Shown here: positions 62,109 through 64,000 of the stretch, piece after piece
Layout of the letters: every line of letters starts with the position of its first letter
Numbering within the stretch: the first letter of the stretch is position 1
Assembly (NCBI GenBank): GCA_023228995.1
Contig: JALOAD010000009.1
Coordinates: 1-64,000, forward strand
DNA length: 64,000 nt
Direction: 5' to 3'
From: Candidatus Muiribacterium halophilum
GTDB taxonomy: Bacteria > Muiribacteriota > Muiribacteriia > Muiribacteriales > Muiribacteriaceae
The notes under the pieces: generated by a model
The model's input: the letters and a program-made list of their open reading frames with translations, nothing else
What the model was told of the DNA's origin: nothing
The model's database searches: none
Translations under genes and position numbers: made by a program

Positions 62109-62413
62109 AATTTAACTCCTGTGTTTTCCGCATGTTTATATATACTAAGATTTTCATCATAATCAATCGGTTTTACAACAAGATCTATTTTTCTTTCACC
62201 TAAATTTTTTTCAATATCAGCAAGAATATTTAATTTAAATTTCAACAAATCTATTTTTACAACATTGCTTTTTACAAAAACATCAATATCTCCACCTTTT
62301 TTAGATAAATCTATCCTACTTCCAAAAATATATATTTCAGCTTTTTCATCATACTTTAAGATTGATTCTTTTATACAGTTAATTTCAAAATCATTTAATC
62401 TAAGCTTTTTCAT
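62105..62413 (-). CDS. mntA: MntA-like nucleotidyltransferase antitoxin
   Basis: A 102-residue minimal nucleotidyltransferase. The active site G-S-(x9)-D-x-D is seen as IFGSRIDLSKKGGDIDVFV (about residues 29-47), with the third Asp in KIDLVVK. It is the antitoxin partner of the HepT gene it overlaps. The preference for HepT partners is known for this family; the activity here is inferred. Confidence 0.87.
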   Translation of the reverse strand: MKKLRLNDFEINCIKESILKYDEKAEIYIFGSRIDLSKKGGDIDVFVKSNVVKIDLLKFKLNILADIEKNLGERKIDLVVKPIDYDENLSIYKHAENTGVKL

Positions 62414-62502
62414 AATAAAAAATATATCAGAATTAATTTAAATAGACAATAAACATCCATTTTTTTATATTTTTATTTTGAATATTAAGACAAGACAAAT
62501 AT

Positions 62503-63261
62503 TCAACTATATAAAGTATTTGGAATAAGAACATCGCTGTATTTTTCAAAATCAACAATAATACTCATAATTGATTTAGCATCAGGAATATCAAGATTTT
62601 TGTAATGACCTCTTCTCATTGCATAAAATTCAAATTTAAGCATATTTATAAGAGAAATCTCATCTTTAATATAAGATATACTATTAATATCTGAAATTTT
62701 GTTAATAAAACTTTCAACATCATCAATTCCAGTAAATAAAAAATCAGGATTTTCCGAAATTTTGAACATTTCTAAGACAAAATTATATAAATTGAAATCT
62801 TTAAAAAAAACAAGTAAATCTAAAATTGAAAAAAACTTTGAATATTTTTTAAATAATAAAATATCATCAAAATAAAGATCAAAAAGAATTGAATATACAC
62901 TATCATTATTAAGAGAATTATGAGATTTTAATATTTTATCATTTTTAAAACCATTTATTTGCATTAACCATAAAAAATCAACATCAATAATATCTAATTT
63001 GTAAAAACTATTTAATTCTTTTTCAAAAATAGAATTTATCCTTTTTATAAATTCTTTTTCTTTTTTATCTATAACTTCAACAAGAATATTTAATTTAAGA
63101 AAAGAAATATATCTAAATATACTTTGTAAAGACATAAATTTAAAAAATTTTGAAATATCTTTTGCTTTTAAATAATTATAAAAAATAGGAGAAAACTCAA
63201 AATCTAATTTGATTTCACCTCTAATATCTCGCACCTTATTAATACTATTTAATAAATCCAT
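62503..63261 (-). CDS. Conserved-looking cytoplasmic protein, unknown
   Basis: A 252-residue protein without signal peptide or membrane helix, rich in Phe, Ile, Lys and Asp, predicted largely helical. No motif recognised. The start ATG has AAGGAG upstream. It lies between the DUF2179 gene and the toxin-antitoxin pair, all in the same direction but with 90-130 bp gaps. Confidence 0.7.
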   Translation of the reverse strand: MDLLNSINKVRDIRGEIKLDFEFSPIFYNYLKAKDISKFFKFMSLQSIFRYISFLKLNILVEVIDKKEKEFIKRINSIFEKELNSFYKLDIIDVDFLWLMQINGFKNDKILKSHNSLNNDSVYSILFDLYFDDILLFKKYSKFFSILDLLVFFKDFNLYNFVLEMFKISENPDFLFTGIDDVESFINKISDINSISYIKDEISLINMLKFEFYAMRRGHYKNLDIPDAKSIMSIIVDFEKYSDVLIPNTLYS

Positions 63262-63389
63262 AATATCTCCTTACTGTATCAAAAAAATACACTTTCTCAA
63301 ATTGATACACATTATATAACTATCAAACATATGTTCTATAATGTTATAAGCAAATATTATGCCATAGAAATATTTACAGAATTAATATT

Positions 63390-63980
63390 TTACTTTGAGC
63401 CTCTAAAAGGTAATAATCTCAGACGTCTTTCAAGCCAAGGTTCTTTTTCTGGAAAAATACCCTCACTAACATCTTTAACCTCTTCAACAGAATAAAAAGC
63501 ATTAGGATTGAATTTTTTAATAATATCAACTACTTTACGAAGATTTTCTTTTCTTATAACAGTAAATATAATATCAACTTTTCCAGTAATTCCTTCAGCT
63601 TTTACCAAAGTAATACCAAAGTTATTTTTTCTAAGTTCTTTTTCAAGCTCAGCTGCCGATTTACTTGTAATTACACGAATAAGAACTTTACCAATAGAAA
63701 GTCTTTCAGCAATAGAAATACCAATATAATTACCAGCAGCAAATCCAGCACCATAAGCAAGATATGACATCCAATTATTCAAATTTTGCATAATCTGACC
63801 AATAGCAGCAAGCCAAATAATAACCTCAAAAAATCCAAGCAATGAAGCGATTTTTTTCATACTTCTAGAAATAAATATAAGTCTTAAAGTACCAATAGTA
63901 ACATCACAAATTCTTGCAAAAAATATAATCAAAGGAAGTATAACCCAGGTCCATATTTCTGGTGAAAAATAATCTAACAT
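63390..63980 (-). CDS. UPF0316/DUF2179 membrane protein
   Basis: A 196-residue protein: three membrane helices (ILPLIIFFARICDVTIGTL at the start, then residues ~45-65 and 70-90) of the DUF5698 type, then a soluble DUF2179 domain (about 95-170; GKVDIIFTVIRKENLRKVV). The family is widespread (YebE/UPF0316) and of uncertain role; the DUF2179 part is a ligand-binding fold. AAGGAG lies 6 bp upstream of ATG 63980. Confidence 0.88.
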   Translation of the reverse strand: MLDYFSPEIWTWVILPLIIFFARICDVTIGTLRLIFISRSMKKIASLLGFFEVIIWLAAIGQIMQNLNNWMSYLAYGAGFAAGNYIGISIAERLSIGKVLIRVITSKSAAELEKELRKNNFGITLVKAEGITGKVDIIFTVIRKENLRKVVDIIKKFNPNAFYSVEEVKDVSEGIFPEKEPWLERRLRLLPFRGSK

Positions 63981-64000
63981 AAAAACTCCTTTTATCGATA

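Noticed and set aside
1-64000. CRISPR arrays, tRNA or rRNA genes, prophage, intact insertion sequences
   Set aside because: None could be seen by reading for their repeats, conserved arms or proteins; a computed search would be needed to exclude divergent ones.

Overview
The window reads as a chromosomal segment of a very AT-rich bacterium that uses the standard code (TGA, TAA and TAG are all used as stops; TTG starts are common; Shine-Dalgarno sites are strong). A diderm envelope is suggested by a beta-barrel-like protein, several lipoproteins with lipoboxes, pseudopilins, a C-terminal FlgD/type-9-like sorting domain, and an envelope operon pairing COG1368 sulfatase-fold transferases with DgkA. 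The molybdenum hydroxylase with a ferredoxin-type flavoprotein and the many exported hydrolases fit an anaerobic heterotroph. Gene order does not match a well-known phylum. An uncultured candidate phylum is my guess only. I saw no tRNA, rRNA, CRISPR array, prophage or intact transposase.

Layout. 0.3-8 kb: a clostripain-family peptidase, a TPR lipoprotein, an M30-like metalloprotease next to a paralogue that has lost its zinc ligands, a tiny 28-residue ORF with its own terminator, a MITE-like element, and an exported CBM25-like protein. 8-15 kb: a class III nucleotidyl cyclase, a giant Ig-repeat lipoprotein and its barrel partner. Three copies of a ~200-bp element with GGGGTCAGG-type inverted ends sit at gene 3' ends between 1.8 and 14.9 kb. 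15-26 kb: pckA, a ROK kinase coupled to a hybrid histidine kinase, a heterodimeric ABC exporter and a second clostripain. 26-31 kb: a molybdenum hydroxylase operon (Mo, FAD and FeS subunits, then a PreA-like flavoprotein). 31.2-32.4 kb: mocA, the cofactor cytidylyltransferase, enclosed by a 165-bp near-perfect inverted repeat. This is the most unusual structure in the window.

32.7-39.2 kb: a response regulator with a coiled coil, then a pilus/type II secretion-like operon (PilX-like giant, exported protein, two pseudopilins, Gly-rich protein). 39-41 kb: aroQ and an aroK-aroB fusion; aroC lies at 54 kb. 41-52 kb: three endonuclease I paralogues, two of them sharing an unusual 5'-leader hairpin whose 24-nt loop is three octamers, around a seven-gene-scale envelope-remodelling block (OmpR-type regulator, sensor kinase, PAP2 phosphatase, two COG1368 transferases, dgkA). 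52-57.6 kb: a PadR regulator, a membrane protein coupled to aroC, a CPBP protease with a 46-residue membrane ORF, a frameshifted exported gene, a repeat-rich intergenic island, and a 52-residue acidic ORF with a near-consensus promoter.

57.6-61.6 kb: a self-standing alpha-type ribosomal operon, rpmJ-rpsM-rpsK-rpsD-rpoA-rplQ, ending in a lone ecfA, with a promoter and structured leader of its own. 61.6-64 kb: a HepT/MntA toxin-antitoxin pair, an unknown protein and a DUF2179 membrane protein.

Intergenic regions are unusually rich in short repeated words (CCCGG hairpins, TGACATGTCA palindromes, GTTAAAGAGTTAAAGGG arms, GTGAATAGTGAAAT octamers, TTAATTATTAA runs) that build composite islands, mostly at gene 3' ends.
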